A DNA stretch of 64,000 bases from Pyrenophora tritici-repentis (taxonomy: Eukaryota > Ascomycota > Dothideomycetes > Pleosporales > Pleosporaceae), in assembly GCF_003171515.1 (NCBI RefSeq), contig NC_089394.1, positions 3,324,088-3,388,087 of the forward strand, read 5' to 3'. Numbering within the stretch: the stretch's first letter is position 1; each line of letters begins with the position of its first letter. Below are positions 1-12,676 of the stretch, piece after piece. A program made the translations under genes and the position numbers. The notes beneath the pieces were generated by a model. The model made no database searches. It had not been told where the DNA came from and was given only the letters and a program-made list of their open reading frames with translations.

Positions 1-462
1 AAGACGGTAGAAGTCATCCTTCCTCACAGCTAAGAGACCGTGGCTCGCCTGGAGGTAGTGCTGCAAGCTGAGTGAGTACGCGGCTGCCAGAGGTTTGAAC
101 ATTACCACATCGAGTGGCTGCAGCGTATGGGTACTATGGGGGGGTAGTATGAGTAACATAATATTGGGGCGATCGCGTAGTCAATAAACTCCATAGTAAC
201 GTGACTCCCATGGCCGTCAAGGATGAGTAAGCGTGTGTGATTGCCGGCCTTCTCCTTCGTATGGCGATCAAACACCTGTTCGAGCCATGCCAGGCCTACC
301 TGATCATTGGTCCACCCTGAGGGACTTGAGGTAACGTAGACTGGATCGTCAATTGCGATATCATCACCCTGGCGTACATGTTGCCCGAAGTAGCTTCGTA
401 TATAATCGCGGGCGGTAACGTACTCCCATCAGCACATATAGCAGCGATAACAGTGATCCAAT
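1..462 (-). pseudogene. Fot1/pogo-type DDE transposase fragment
   Basis: Minus-strand reading gives the catalytic core of a Fot1/pogo transposase. The block with ITVIAAICADG and PAIIYEATSG is at about 460-370, then SGWTND and LAWLEQVF, then the second catalytic aspartate in LLILDGHGSHVT at about 190-240, then THTLQPLDVVMFKPL near the window start. One frame change lies near 365, so it is not intact. The N-terminal DNA-binding part would lie at higher coordinates but is cut by the N run at 463-522, and the C-terminus runs off the window. The core resembles the transposase at 52413-54551 most closely, judged by the shared LLILDGHGSHVT block. It abuts the truncated PKS only through the gap. Confidence 0.85.
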
Positions 463-522
463 NNNNNNNNNNNNNNNNNNNNNNNNNNNNNNNNNNNNNN
501 NNNNNNNNNNNNNNNNNNNNNN
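463..522. other. Assembly gap (60 N)
   Basis: A run of 60 N. Sequence on the left is a minus-strand transposase; sequence on the right is already inside the PKS ketosynthase reading frame. The true distance and the true adjacency of these two pieces are therefore unknown. Confidence 0.97.
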
Positions 523-3500
523 GCGTGGTAGCAATACTGGGTGCTATATCGGCGAATTCGGCGAAGACTGGGCCGACGTCAACGCAAAAGAAACGCAGCA
601 CATAGGCGGTTATCGTGCCACTGGGTTCGAAGATTTTGCTCTAAGCAACAGAATTCTTATGAGTTTGATTTACGCGGTCCTAGCATGACTGTAAAGACTG
701 CTTGTTCTTCATCGCTTGTCTGTCTTGATCTAGCATGCGAAGCAATTCGCAATGGCAAGTGTGACGCTGCACTCGTAGGTGGCATTAATCTGATTTTTTC
801 ACCAACTATGTGGATTACGTTGAACGACATGGAATTGTTATCTCCGAGGGTCAGTCCAGGCCATTTGATGCCACGGCCGACGGTTACGCTCGTGGCGAAG
901 CTGTCAACATGGTTCTAGTCAGGAAGTTAAGTTCTGCTTTACGAGACAAGGATTCAATTCGTGCTTTGATTCGTGGAACTGGAGTCAACAGCGACGGTCG
1001 CACGTTGGGAATGGTTGTTCCAAATCCTCTTGCACAAGCAAATCTCATACGTCGCACCTACTCAGCCGCCGGAATACCAAACCTGAGTGAAACGGCAATA
1101 ATCGAGTGTCATGCTACAGGTACACAAGTAGGAGATTCACTTGAAGCTAAGGCTATAGCGGACTGCTTTGGTGATAAAGGTATCATTATTACATCAGTAA
1201 GTTGGTACATGTTTCTGAAGTGGAAGCTGTTGTTAATAATTTGTAGGTTAAAGCAAATGTTGGACACGCAGAGGGTGCAGCGGGATTGACTAGTGTGATA
1301 AAGAGTGTTTTAGCTTTAGAGCACCGCATGGTTTTACCAAATATCAGTTTCGAGACACCGAATCCAAAGAGTAGGTCAAGCATACGCCATAAACTCAGGA
1401 TTTTTTTTAACTTTCCAAACAGTTCCTTTCAAGGAGTGCAAGCTCCATGTCCCGATCGAAACGGAACCTTGGCCTAAGGGCCGCGCTGAAAGAATCAGTG
1501 TAAATTCATTTGGCATTGGAGGTGTTAATGCACATGTACGTCTGCTTTCAATTTATATCGTTGCGGTAGTAAACAGAGATCATGTAAAAGCAACATCACT
1601 AAACAGTAAATAGGTCATTATTGAATCGTATCGGCAATTCAACCTCGACTTGCAGATCGACGCTAAACGTGAGTCGCCTATGAATTCTTAAATCACCGCA
1701 AGTCTCCGCCGCTGGCTTTCTAACTAATTTCTGTCCAGTTCGGAGATCTTCAACTAATGAAACTTGGTTCACACATCCGAGTGAGCAGACATATGTGGCA
1801 CTCCCAGACGCAGGCAACCTTAACGATAAGACATCTCCGGTCGGTAACCAGCATGAATTCATCAACAACAGCTACTTCAATAATGATGATTCTGAGAAAA
1901 TTCGGTGCCAGCAGACCTCTGGGTCTAATTTGCTACTATTCTCTGCTTATAATGCAGAATCACTCCAAGAGCAAGTCCATAGCCACATACAATTCGCCCA
2001 GGACCAGAGACAATTAGAACTCCATGACCTCGCATACACTTTGGCTAACAAGCGAGAACATCGTCCTCATCGCTCTTTCGTTGTTACAAGTGGACACATG
2101 TGCACGCCACAACTTTCAGATTCGCTCACTACCAGTGTTCCATCGGTTTTGGATGGCTGGAATGAGATCAAAGCTATTTTAGTATTCACCGGACAGGGTG
2201 CGCAATGGCCTACAATGGGGGCACACCTTTGGGATACAAACATCATTTTTAGGGAGACAATCCAGAAACTGGACCGATTTTTGCAGACTATGGAGACACC
2301 GCCACTATGGAAGATCGAGCACGAGTTGCATAAAGGCGAGAATGATAGCCGAGTGTACAGTGCTGAGCTTGGCCATCCTCTTTGTGTGGCTATACAGATA
2401 GCTCTCGTGGACGTTATTCGTTCTTGGGGAGTTATTCCCCATGGTGTGATTGGACATTCATCGGGTGAGGCAGCTGCCGCCTATGCCAGTGGAGCTATCA
2501 CAGCGGAGGCTGCAATAGCAGTCGCAGCATCCCGCGGATTTAGTAATGTCCCAGTAAAAGAAGAGGCTCCATGGCAGCAGTCGGACTTGGTAGAGATGAT
2601 GTGTTGCCTTTTCTGTTACCTGGGGTGGACATTGCTTGCGAGAACAGTCAACTGAGCACAACTTTATCCGGAGATACAGAAGCTGTCAAGGAGGTCCTCA
2701 GAAATATCCAGGCCGAACGACCTGGAGTATTGGCTCGCCTCTTACGGGTGGAGAGAGCGTATCATTCTCACCATATGCTCCGGCACGGGAAACTTATGAG
2801 AAACAAATCACGCCTTACGTCCAAAGCTGTAGCCCTACGATACCCTTTTATTCTTCGGTCACTGGAAAGCTTCTGACTGGAGACAGTTGTCTTGATGCGC
2901 AATACTGGCGTGCTAATATGGAGCGTCCTGTTCTATTCAACTCTGCTCTACGTTCTTCATTCGAAGAGATCTTACCAAGCGATACTGACAAGGCTGTTTT
3001 GATTGAGATTGGCCCTCATCCCGCGCTTGCTGGACCGATTGGCCAGATCCTCAGGGATACTGGCCGTAATAACCATATCTTGCACATCGGCTCTCTTCGC
3101 AGAGGCAACCCTTGTGATGAGAGCCTGATGTATCTCGCTGGCAAGCTCTATCAACAAGGCCTCCCTCTGAATTACGAGGTTCTCTGTCCACCGGGGAAAT
3201 TTGTCAAAAATCTTCCTCGTTACCCCTGGAAGCAAGATATAACCCACTGGCTCGAGCCACGGATTTCTCGAGAATGGAGATTTCGCGAACATCCCCCACA
3301 CGAGCTTCTTGGAAGCAGAGTCTTCGAGTCAGCAGCCAATGAGCCTGTATGGAGAAAGGTATTCACTCTTAATGAAGTCCCTTGGCTAGCTGGACACGAA
3401 GTGAATGGCGATATCATTTTCCCTGCCGCTGGTTATATTGCCATGGTCGGCGAAGCTATTCAGCAATTGTCTGAAACTGAAGATGGAAGTTCTGATGGCA

Positions 3501-6500
3501 CGTTCAGCATGAGGAATGTACGTATCGCCTCAGCGCTAGTTCTAAAGATGGATAAGATCACAGAAATCATAACAAGCTTCAAGAGAATCATGGTTGATTC
3601 GTCTGAAACCACTCCTTGGTTTCAATTCACTATCAGTTCTTTCGACGGAACGAGATGGGCCAGGAATTGTTTTGGCGAAGCAAGAGCGTCTCAAGACAGC
3701 TCTTTCGCATTTCCTCGACATATGGTAGCCCAGACTGGCTCATTTCCACGCAAGGTAGACGAAAAGACGTGGTATACCGGACTAAGGCATGTTGGGTTTA
3801 ACTACACGGGTGACTTTGAGGGCATGCAGAATATCTCGGCCGCAACCACCATGAATGAAGCCAAAGCCACTGTTGAGATTGTACATACACATGGAAAACC
3901 AAAGTGCTCTAGGTATGTGCTTCATCCAGCCGTCATCGACCAATTCCTCCAACTTATTGCTGTGGCATCCTCTCGTGGGCTGTGTCGAGACTTGAAAAGT
4001 ATATCGGTCCCAACCTTCATAGAAGAGTTACTCCTGCATCCTTGTCCGGCTGATCATACTCTGGAAATAATGGCCAACGTCACTAAGAAATCGGAGCGGG
4101 GCTCGATAGCCGGAAATGTTGTAGTGAAGAGTGCGGGATACCTCGGAGAGCCAGTCACTACAAGAATCGGCCTAAAAGGCCTCGAAATGAGCGCAATGAC
4201 AAGAAGCAACGATGATGCACGAGTAAATACAATCCCGTTAATTTCGCAATTCGAGTGGATGCCACATAGCGATTTCGTGGACCTGAGAAAACACTTCCAT
4301 CGAAAAGCACCGCGTATCAATGAGTGGCCATTGCTCGAGGAACTTGTTCTTCTTTGCATGTTCAACCATTGCGAAGGAATCCAGACGAATGACGATACTG
4401 CCGAACATCTTGCCAAGCTCATGAAATGGATGCAAGCGCAGGTCCAACGCTATATACAGGGGGCGAACAAGTTCGTAAATCAAGACATCTTGCTAGAAAA
4501 GAGGAGTGTAGAGGAAAGAGTTAAACGCGTAGATGAGATTATGCGTGCACTCTCCTCATCACCTTATGCTGCTTTCTCCAAGGCAGCATTTCAACTCTTT
4601 TCCGTCGCGCCTGCGATTTTCAGAAATGAAATGCACCCTCTTCATGTTATGATGGAGAACAATGTTCTCACTGACTTCTATGATGCACTCTCAGTTGACT
4701 CGGCTGACATGATCAGTATTCTGGCCAACACTAACCCAAACATGCGAATTCTCGAAGTGGGTGCTGGCACAGGAGGGACAACAGCCAATATTCTGCGGGC
4801 TTTGACGTCATCCTATGGCGAGCGTCTGTATAGTGTCTACACTTACACAGATGTATCATCCGGGTTCATGGCAGCTGCTAAAGAGAGGTTCTCAAGCCAT
4901 GCTGCAATAGAATACGCCGTACTGGATGTCACCAAAGATCCAGCTGAGCAAGGCTTTCAGTTGGGTAGCTTCGATTTGATCATTGCCGCAAATGTTAGTT
5001 TCATTTCCTCTATTCCACCCATCACTCCTCTAGGTCGTGTATACTAATCGGCAACCATTTATACTTAGGTTTTACATGCTACTCCAAGCCTGAGAACAAC
5101 TCTGTGTAACATGCGTAGTTTGTTAAGCCCAAGAGGGCGACTCTTCTTAGAAGAGCTCAACCCAGGTATGTGAAACGCTTTGTGCACTCACTAGTTCTTT
5201 CCTAGCAATTTATAGTGGGATTGTGCGGAAAGATGGAAATTTACTAACTAGTTCCAGAAATGATGTGTGTCAACTATGTCATGGTGAGTGCACAATTCTG
5301 TTTCGATTTCCCATCAAGGTATTAACAGATTTCTTTAGGGCTTCCTTTCCGGATGGTGGCTTGGAGCACTAGATGATCGCGTGGATCAGCCATTCATTTC
5401 ACCAGAGAGATGGACGAAAGAACTTCTCGATGCCGGCTTCCCAAAACCCGAAGCAATCATCCTCGATGACGACGCGCCTTATCAACTCAACGCTGGGATC
5501 GTAGTAGCCCGTGAGAGCTCAGAACACACACTGTCACGGGTCAGTCTACTGTGCTATGATTCTGACGGTCGGTACGTTTCTGAGGTACGCCACTGTTTGG
5601 AAGCCTCAAACGTAACTGTTGATGTCTGTCATTTTGGACAACCATTACCACCACAAAACGATGTTATTTCGTTGCTGGAGCTTCAAAAACCCCTTCTACA
5701 CGGAATCCGTGAGGAGACATTCGAAATTATCAAGAATTGTTTTTGCTCGCACAAAGCGCTTATTCTATGGATAATGCCCGCTGTACAAGTCGGTAAAGTA
5801 AAAGATCCACAGTCTGCTTTGACGCTCGGTCTTGCCAGAACTGCACGAAACGAATTAAGCCTCCCTTTTCTAACTGTTGAAGTCGATGAGACCTCCACAG
5901 GAGTAGGGGCTGCTGCGACTAAGATAACCAAGATTTTTCGTAAAACCAGATTCGAACATTTCAATCCGTCCGGATCTATAGATCCGGACTATGAGTACGC
6001 CATTGTTCATGAAGAGATACTCATCCCACGCCTACATTGGCAAACATTATCAGAGGTGGTTGAAGGGATTCGGATAGAAGATATGCGCGCGATAGAGGGA
6101 GAAAAACCTCAGTGGCGTATCGCTATGAGGACGCCAGGCCTTTTACACACCTTGACATGGATCCCGTGTGAACAAAGCGCTTTCCCTATCGAGAATGAAG
6201 TTCTTGTTGAGTCTAAGGTTATTGGCCTTAATTTTCGAGTGAGTGTTTTCGATTCCTGACTTCTGGCTGGCGGCACCCACATTACTTTTACAAGCAAACG
6301 GAACCCATATTATTAGAAAACATCAAGTTTAGGAATTAACACTCAACTAGGATATTCTCATCGCTTTAGGCATCATGGAGAATGACCTCAGCGAGATGGG
6401 GTTTGAAGGAAGCGGTATTGTCCGGGCAGTAGGACCTGGAGTATCTCGCTTCTCGGTTGGGGACCGCGTTTCATATCTAGGAATGGGGTGCTTTAAAACG

Positions 6501-8599
6501 ACGCAGATAATGAACGAAGCTCTGTGCGTCAGATTGGACGATTCAATGACTTTTAAAGAGGGCGCAGCTTTGCCACTTGTTTACGCAACAGCTTACTATG
6601 CGCTTGTTGAAAAAGCTAACTTGCAACATGGGCAGGTGAGTACAACAACTGGCTTCCATTATATCTTTATATCGCTACTTGTACTGAAACTTGTTTGCCA
6701 TAGTCCGTACTTATCCACTCCGCCTGCGGTGGATTTGGTCTATCAGCAATACAGATAGCGCAGGCGCTTGGTGCTGAGGTGAGTCACAAGCATAGACCAA
6801 GCCCATTGTCCAATATGTTGACAGGTTTGCAGATATACTGCACTGTAGGAAGTCACGAAAAACGCAATTTCTTGACAGAGAACTATGGCATTGAACCGTC
6901 GCGCATCTTCAGCTCAAGGGATACATCATTCCTACCTGACGTGTTGAATGTTACTTATGGAAGAGGTGTAGACGTTGTTCTTAACTCACTTTCAGGGGAA
7001 CTACTACAGGCATCATGGCAGTGTGTTGCCGAGTTTGGGACAATGGTGGAAATTGGGAAGCGTGACTTTCGACGGCGCGCCACACTGGCGATGGCACCTT
7101 TCGAAGCGAATCGGACCTTCCTAGGAATCGAACTAGGACCTATTATCAAAGGATATCCTCGGAAAGCGTCAGCTCTCTTCGAGCGCTGTATTGAGTGGAT
7201 ACGCGCAGGGCGCATACCTGGACCGACTATATCGAGATCCTTTAAAGCGGTTCAGATTGAAGAAGCTCTGAGGGTGATGCAGGTAGGGAGTCACATTGGA
7301 AAGATTGTGATTGAGATGCCCGATGATTCCAGAGAGTTTGAAGGACAGCACAGTCGACAGAAGGCATCCTTGTCAACGATCCACTTCCGGTCAGATCGTA
7401 CATACCTTTTGGTAGGTGGGCTTGGAGGCTTAGGGCGAGCATTAGCAGTTTGGATGGCAGAGAATGGAGCACGCTCTCTTGTGTTCCTATCAAGGTCTGC
7501 GAGAGAAGGACCTGAAGTTGATGGGGTGGTGCAAGACTTACGCTCACAAGGTTGTCGAGTATTATTGGTTGATGGTAGCGTCAGCAATATGGCAGACGTG
7601 CAAAGAGCTGTGAAAAATGAGAGTACTGCGGTGAGTCCTCTTGCAGGCGTCATTAACCTATCCATGGTCCTGAAAGATGTCGGTCTTCCTGATATGACAT
7701 TTGGAGATTGGATCGCACCAATTGAGCCGAAGGTCCAAGGTACGTGGAACTTGCATCAGGCCACCGTACACAACAAGGAACTGGATTTTTTTATTCTCCT
7801 TTCCTCCTGTAGCGGTGTTATCGGGCAATGGGGTCAGGCCAATTACGCAGCGGCAAACACGTTCCTTGACGCTTTCGTACATTTCCGCCGGCAGCAGGGA
7901 CTCGTTGCGTCCGTCATCGATCTTGGTGTTATGGGCGACGTTGGCTTCGTTTCGCAAAACCAGGGCATTCGCGAGAATCTGGACCGTATTGGCATGTACA
8001 TCCTTAGGGAGCAGGACCTACTCAATGCTTTAATTCTGGCTCTGAAAAGATCCTCACTCGCTCCATCTGCCACTGCTGGACAGATTTGCGGCCAAAATAG
8101 CGATATGACGTACCGGAATCCAAGTCAGGTCCTCTTGGGCTTGAATAGCACAAGTCCAATCTCTTCACCACTCAACCGCGTGCCTTGGAGACGAGATGCA
8201 CGTATGAGCATATACCATAACACCGCGATCTCAGACAATAGTGGTGGATATCAATACGGTCGAGCCAAGGCACAATCTTCTCAAAGTGACGATTTGCGCG
8301 CGAAGCTGGCATCGATGGCGAACAATGAGGACAAAATAGCCGCTATAGCTCGTTCGTTAGCAGCAGCATTGGCAGCTTTCCTCATCAAGGATGATGACAG
8401 TATCGCACTGAACAGACCATTGGAGCAGCTTGGTTTGGACTCACTAATCGCTTTGGAAATTCGTAACTGGATTCGCCAGAAACTCAAAGTAGAAATAAGC
8501 ACTACTTCGATCATGCAAAGCTCATCGCTTTGTCGCCTAGCAGAAGATATTATCGGGCTACTAACTGGAGCTAGCTGTAGTACCGATGCAGCTTGTTAG
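523..8599 (+). CDS. Highly reducing type I polyketide synthase, 5'-truncated, with frame breaks
   Basis: Iterative fungal PKS that would build a reduced, C-methylated polyketide. Domain order: ketosynthase from its first visible base after the gap (TACSSS active Cys near 700; [28 protein letters not shown]); acyltransferase ([14 protein letters not shown] near 2455); dehydratase (His in [16 protein letters not shown]); C-methyltransferase ([11 protein letters not shown] near 4755); enoylreductase ([14 protein letters not shown]); ketoreductase ([13 protein letters not shown] near 7415); carrier protein (LGLDSL near 8435). No thioesterase follows. Ten GT-AG introns fit: 1197-1246, 1371-1422, 1536-1613, 1669-1738, 4994-5068, 5166-5257, 5284-5338, 6239-6350, 6636-6703, 6779-6832; one exon (5258-5283) is only 26 bases. 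Four frame breaks (about 657, 845, 2557, 2778) each look like one missing base; the part after 2800 is intact. The start codon and first ketosynthase residues are lost at the gap. The product is not predictable. The methyltransferase, P450 and MFS genes suggest one cluster. Confidence 0.93.
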
Positions 8600-8689
8600 C
8601 TAGTGTGCGCGTGCGCGGTGTGCACGGATTCGCGGCGCGCACACCGAACAACATGTTAACAATTTTGGAAATAATACTCTACATCGACG

Positions 8690-8882
8690 TAAAAAGATGT
8701 CGCAGCCTATGCAAGACTGCAGAAGCAATGAATTTAGCTGAGCCAAAGCAACAAGCCACTGTAACAGCAACAAGGATGCACTGCCTCAACAAGAAAAAGC
8801 AATAGCTATACACCAGAGATAAATGAAGATAGTAGATAGCAGTCACAATACACATCAGATTCAACGCACCTTCGCGTGCAAC
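8690..8882 (+). repeat. Dispersed repeat R1, copy 1
   Basis: This stretch just downstream of the PKS has an inverted copy at 38108-38265, sharing a long block around AGACTGCAGAAGCAATGAAT and CCTCAACAAGAAAAAGCAAT. Its last 65 bases have a second inverted copy at 12677-12742 (common core ATTCAACGCACCTTCGCG). It ends where the Tc1 transposase relic begins, so it may be the terminal region of a DNA transposon. The 8600-8690 spacer holds a GC-rich, partly self-complementary stretch and no gene. Confidence 0.7.
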
Positions 8883-10200
8883 ATAGAGCTATCGCTGCTG
8901 GCTCTGAGCCAAACGTTCTCCCTCTTAAGATCTTCCCACAGCACGTTCAGGATGCTCCGAAGCCTGGTAGACCTGCTAAGCAGGCAGAGGAGGTGAAGGA
9001 GCAGATGTTTCAACAAGTACGACGCGATAGATATGGACGAGAGAAGAGCTGTGCTCTAATGCCCACTTAAGACGAGCACTCCTCATCTCCTGTGTCAACC
9101 CAGGCTTCCTCGTTGGCTTGGTATTTCTGTATCCTGCTGCTCTCAATACCCTCCAGACGGTAGAGGCAGAGATTTCGACTCCTTGGAGACTGAGCCCACC
9201 AGCAAGGTCAGCATAAGGACTGGACGTTGGAGGACTGGAAGAATGTCATCTGGACAGATGAGACGTCCGTGGTAATCAACCACCGACGTGGGGGCTACAG
9301 AGTCTGGAGAAGGGCAGATGAGAGAGTAGTCAAGAGCTGCATCCGTGAGAGGTGGAAGGGATACTCTGAGTTTATGTTCTGGGGCTGCTTCTCGTACGAC
9401 AAGAAAGGTCCATGCCATGTCTATCAGCCAGAGACAAAGGCAGAGAAAGAGGATGCTGCTCGTCGGATTGAGCAGCTAAACGCTGAGCTTGAGCCTCTAC
9501 AGAGAGAGGAGTGGGAGCTGTTAGAGTCTATGAGGAGAATAGGGCTACGTAATAAGCGTGGCAGGAAGCCTCAATGGAGATGGACAGAGAAGACAGGCAA
9601 GCTGATGCGCACGTCTGGAGGTGGCATAGACTGGTGGAGACGTCAGACCTGCGTTCTCATCCCAAAGCTGATTCCTTTCGCCAAAGAATGCCTCTAAGAT
9701 AGACCTCAGACTGTTGTAATGGAGGATAAGGCACCTTGTCAGATAGCAGGGTTACTCGACGTTGGCAGCAACCAATCAGCGTAGAGAGGGTCAGTGCGCC
9801 CCTCAAGAGGGCCACAAGCGCGGACACACGATAGACAGAACACAATACAGACAATCATCAACATCCATCACTTTTGTGCAATATCTCATTATATCTGACA
9901 CACCTAGCCACGCCCACCACTATCAGAGTGTGATCTATCGCCTGCACGACGTTGAGAGACTACTCTGGTGTGATAACTCGCCAGACTGTAACTGTATTGA
10001 GCCATGCTGGTTCTGTATAAAAAAAGGAGACAACGCTAAAGGGAGCTCCTAAATCAAGAGCAGACGCAGTTAAGATTTGGCAGAAATGCTGGAAAGATCG
10101 CTCTCAGCAAAGAATCCAAGCTTGGATCGAGCGAGTTCTTGTGCATATTAAAAAAGACTAACCTACAAGGTGGTGATAAATATATGGAGGGGAGGGATAA
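8883..10200 (+). pseudogene. Tc1/mariner transposase relic with an internal inversion
   Basis: Forward reading gives an N-terminal helix-turn-helix piece (GRPAKQAEE, DRYGREKSC at 8970-9052). From about 9054 to 9212 the coding sense switches to the minus strand (ISASTVWRVLRAAGY, KPTRKPGL). It then returns to plus with the first catalytic motif VIWTDETSV near 9245. RVWRRADERV and a coiled stretch follow, then VVMEDKAPC (second Asp region, near 9720) after a TAA stop at about 9693-9695. About 140 extra bases interrupt before the third motif NSPDCNCIEPCW near 9980-10010. The tail IWQKCWKDRS ends about 10200. Read with the middle segment flipped, the pieces follow normal Tc1 order. The element is certainly dead. 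Confidence 0.85.
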
Positions 10201-10876
10201 GCCTTGGGTGAGGCGGCTAGACTTCGGCTAGATTGTTCTTAGCAGGACAGAACTTTCAAAGAGCACCTCTGTACACCTAGTCTGAAAAACTTGGAGTTAG
10301 TATCTGTGTGGCCGAGTGGATAATTTGTCGTTGCGCCGTTCGGTACGGCATGTAGTAAGTAGTGGAGGTTCCACAGTATCTGTCGGCATACACACGGTGT
10401 GTCGCCTAATAAGGCCCAATGTACCGCCTCGATCCTACTTCGGCCCAACTCGGACCCAACGTTATGTATACCTTCGTAGCCCCCACATTCGTAGAATCAT
10501 CATACACCAGAATACCAATACACAAGATTACCTTAGCTACTGTTATTCACCGTACGATCGTACAAGGCCTTCCAACAGTATCCAATATTTTTGTGGATTG
10601 TGATACCTCACCAATCGCATCATTTCTCGAATCAAGGACTAACGAAGTTCGCCCCACAGACTTCGGTTGAAACGTTTTCCGATTCTAACACTAGGACTTT
10701 GTACCTAACTCTTTCAGGACTAGAGGTTTCGGAGATACCGGACGGTCCGAAATATCTGTGAATCGATTCTTTTGAGAGTAGGTCACGGGAAACGAAACGA
10801 ATCATTCCAAAAAGAGAACCCAATAGCACACCCGAATATCGTTCTTGTCCCCTCGTATTTCGACAACAATTAAACA
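10201..10876. other. Gene-free spacer with degenerate repeats
   Basis: No coding region is convincing. The stretch at 10230-10290 resembles 34225-34290 (shared GCACCTCTGT block). A segment near 10400-10445 (CCGCCTCGATCCTAC) recurs inverted near 58910-58935. The 10305-10380 stretch begins like a class II tRNA A-box but does not fold as a tRNA. The last about 200 bases are presumably the promoter and 5' UTR of the MFS gene. Confidence 0.5.
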
Positions 10877-12566
10877 ATGAACGGCACGGGCAACTACTTG
10901 GCCAGTGACATGAATCCAAGCAAATCTTTGTACAATGGCAGGCCCACGGTTCCGATATCCCATTTCAAACGTGTTCTCTATCAAGCAATAATTGACGACA
11001 CAATTACCAACGCTGAATACGACGGGAATGGCACTTTGGAAGACCCTTACGTCATAACATGGCTGCCAAATGACCCTTTCGATCCCATGAATATCTCAAA
11101 CGGTATCAAGTGGTGGATAACCGCCATTGTAGCAATGATGACTCTTGCTGTGTCATTTGCATCGTCAGCATATTCCGGCGGCATCGGTGAAATACGGAAA
11201 GAATTTGATGTCAGCCAGATTGTTGCCACTTTGGGAATTGCATTGTTCGTTTTGGGTTTTGCTATTGGGCCCCTGGTGGGCACCTATGAGTGGTCAGCCT
11301 GTTCGCAACATCTACTGCCGCGCTATCAGCTAATTGAATATAGAGATTTACGGACGCCGGTACATCACTGTTAGTTCTGGTTTGCTTCTTGCTGTATTCA
11401 GTGCAGCTTCAGCAGCTTCTCAGAACGTGACTACTTTAGTTGTAACAAGATTCCTTGCTGGTGCTCTAGGCTCATCACCACTGACAAATGGTGGCGGTGT
11501 CCTTGCGGATATATTTCCGTCTTCCCAACGCGGACTGGCAACCACTTTGTTTGCGACAGCCCCGTTCCTTGGCCCAACAATTGGCCCTATTGGTGAGTTC
11601 TGCTCATTACGATTAGGTCTAGTGAAGCTGACCCTATAAGTGGGCGGATTTGTTGGCCAAGCAGCCGGCTGGCGTTGGATAGAAGGCATGATCGCTGTCT
11701 TCACAGGAGTGATAGCGATCCTATATGCCTTAGTTGTGCCCGAAACGTATTCACCTGTGCTCTTAGCCAAACGAGCCGCGAAACTTTCTGAAGTTACCTC
11801 GAAAACTTTTAAAAGTAAGATCGAGCTTGAGAGAGGCAAGAAAACGGCATCCGAAGCATTTGTCACAGCGTTGGTCAGGCCTTGGATATTGTTGTTTTGT
11901 GAACCAATCGTCTTCCTGTTGGCTGCATACACAGCAATAATATATGGAGCCCTCTACATGTTCTTTCCAGCTTTCCCTATTGTTTACCAGGTCGGTCGGG
12001 GTTGGTCTTCAGGTATGGGAGGTCTCGCATTCATCGGAGTTGCAGCAGGCATGTCCTGTGCAATCGTCTATCTGTTTTGGGAAAACAAACGCTATGCTCG
12101 TAACACAGCAAATTCACCAACCGGACATCTTGATCCAGAAGCAAGGTTACCACCCGCGCTCCTTGGGAGTATCATCATACCTGTCGGGCTCTATTGGTTT
12201 GCCTGGACCAATGGATCAAACGTACACTGGATTGTCAGCATCATTGGCAGCGCCCCGTTTGGCTTCGGCATGGTATTGGTCTTCATATCGTGCGTCAATT
12301 ATCTCGTCGACTCGTACGTTATATATGCAGCATCAGTAATGGCTGCCAGCTCGGTCGTTCGCTCACTCTTTGGCGTGGCATTCCCGTTATTCACGCCTTA
12401 CATGTACCGACATCTGGGTATACATTGGGCCTCATCTATCCCAGCGTTTCTAACTCTTACATGCGTGCCTTTCCCATTCTTATTTTACAAGTTTGGAGCA
12501 AAGATCAGGATGCGTTGCAAATATTCTCGTGAAGCTGCCACGGTGCTGAACAAAATGCGCAACTGA
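10877..12566 (+). CDS. MFS drug:H+ antiporter (DHA1-like), frame-broken
   Basis: Plasma-membrane transporter, likely exporting the cluster product or conferring self-protection (inference from context). A hydrophilic N-terminus of about 70 residues ends in the DPxNP-like block DPFDPMNISNGIKWW. Then come about 12 hydrophobic segments, the motif-A-like WAPMSE..YGRR loop, the motif-C-like region PFLGPTIGPI and a central cytoplasmic loop with charged residues. Two introns fit: 11293-11343 (joining APMS to EIYGRR) and 11593-11640 (48 bp, joining GPI to VGGF). Between 11271 and 11280 (CCCTGGTGGG) the frame changes by +1 (one extra or two missing bases), so the gene as given is disrupted. Length about 500 residues is normal for DHA1. 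It is flanked by inverted R1 repeats at 8817-8882 and 12677-12742. Confidence 0.85.
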
Positions 12567-12676
12567 AATCGGGATTCTAAGGATCCAGGCGGTAGAATAT
12601 GTGGAGCGACAAAGATGTTTTGCTAGATATTCATTCTATTATACATAGGGGCGACATGAAAAGAATGTGTTACTAA

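Noticed and set aside
378..605. Plus-strand frame across the N gap
   Set aside because: It only reads through N and the reverse side of a transposase; the real frame after 522 is the ketosynthase.
8593..8805. Small frame after the PKS stop
   Set aside because: The sequence is part of dispersed repeat R1 (inverted copy at 38108) and shows no protein features.
10305..10385. tRNA-like start (TGGCCGAGTGG)
   Set aside because: It resembles an A-box, but there is no proper T-arm (the GGTTCC part forms a different hairpin) and no acceptor pairing, so no tRNA gene is called.
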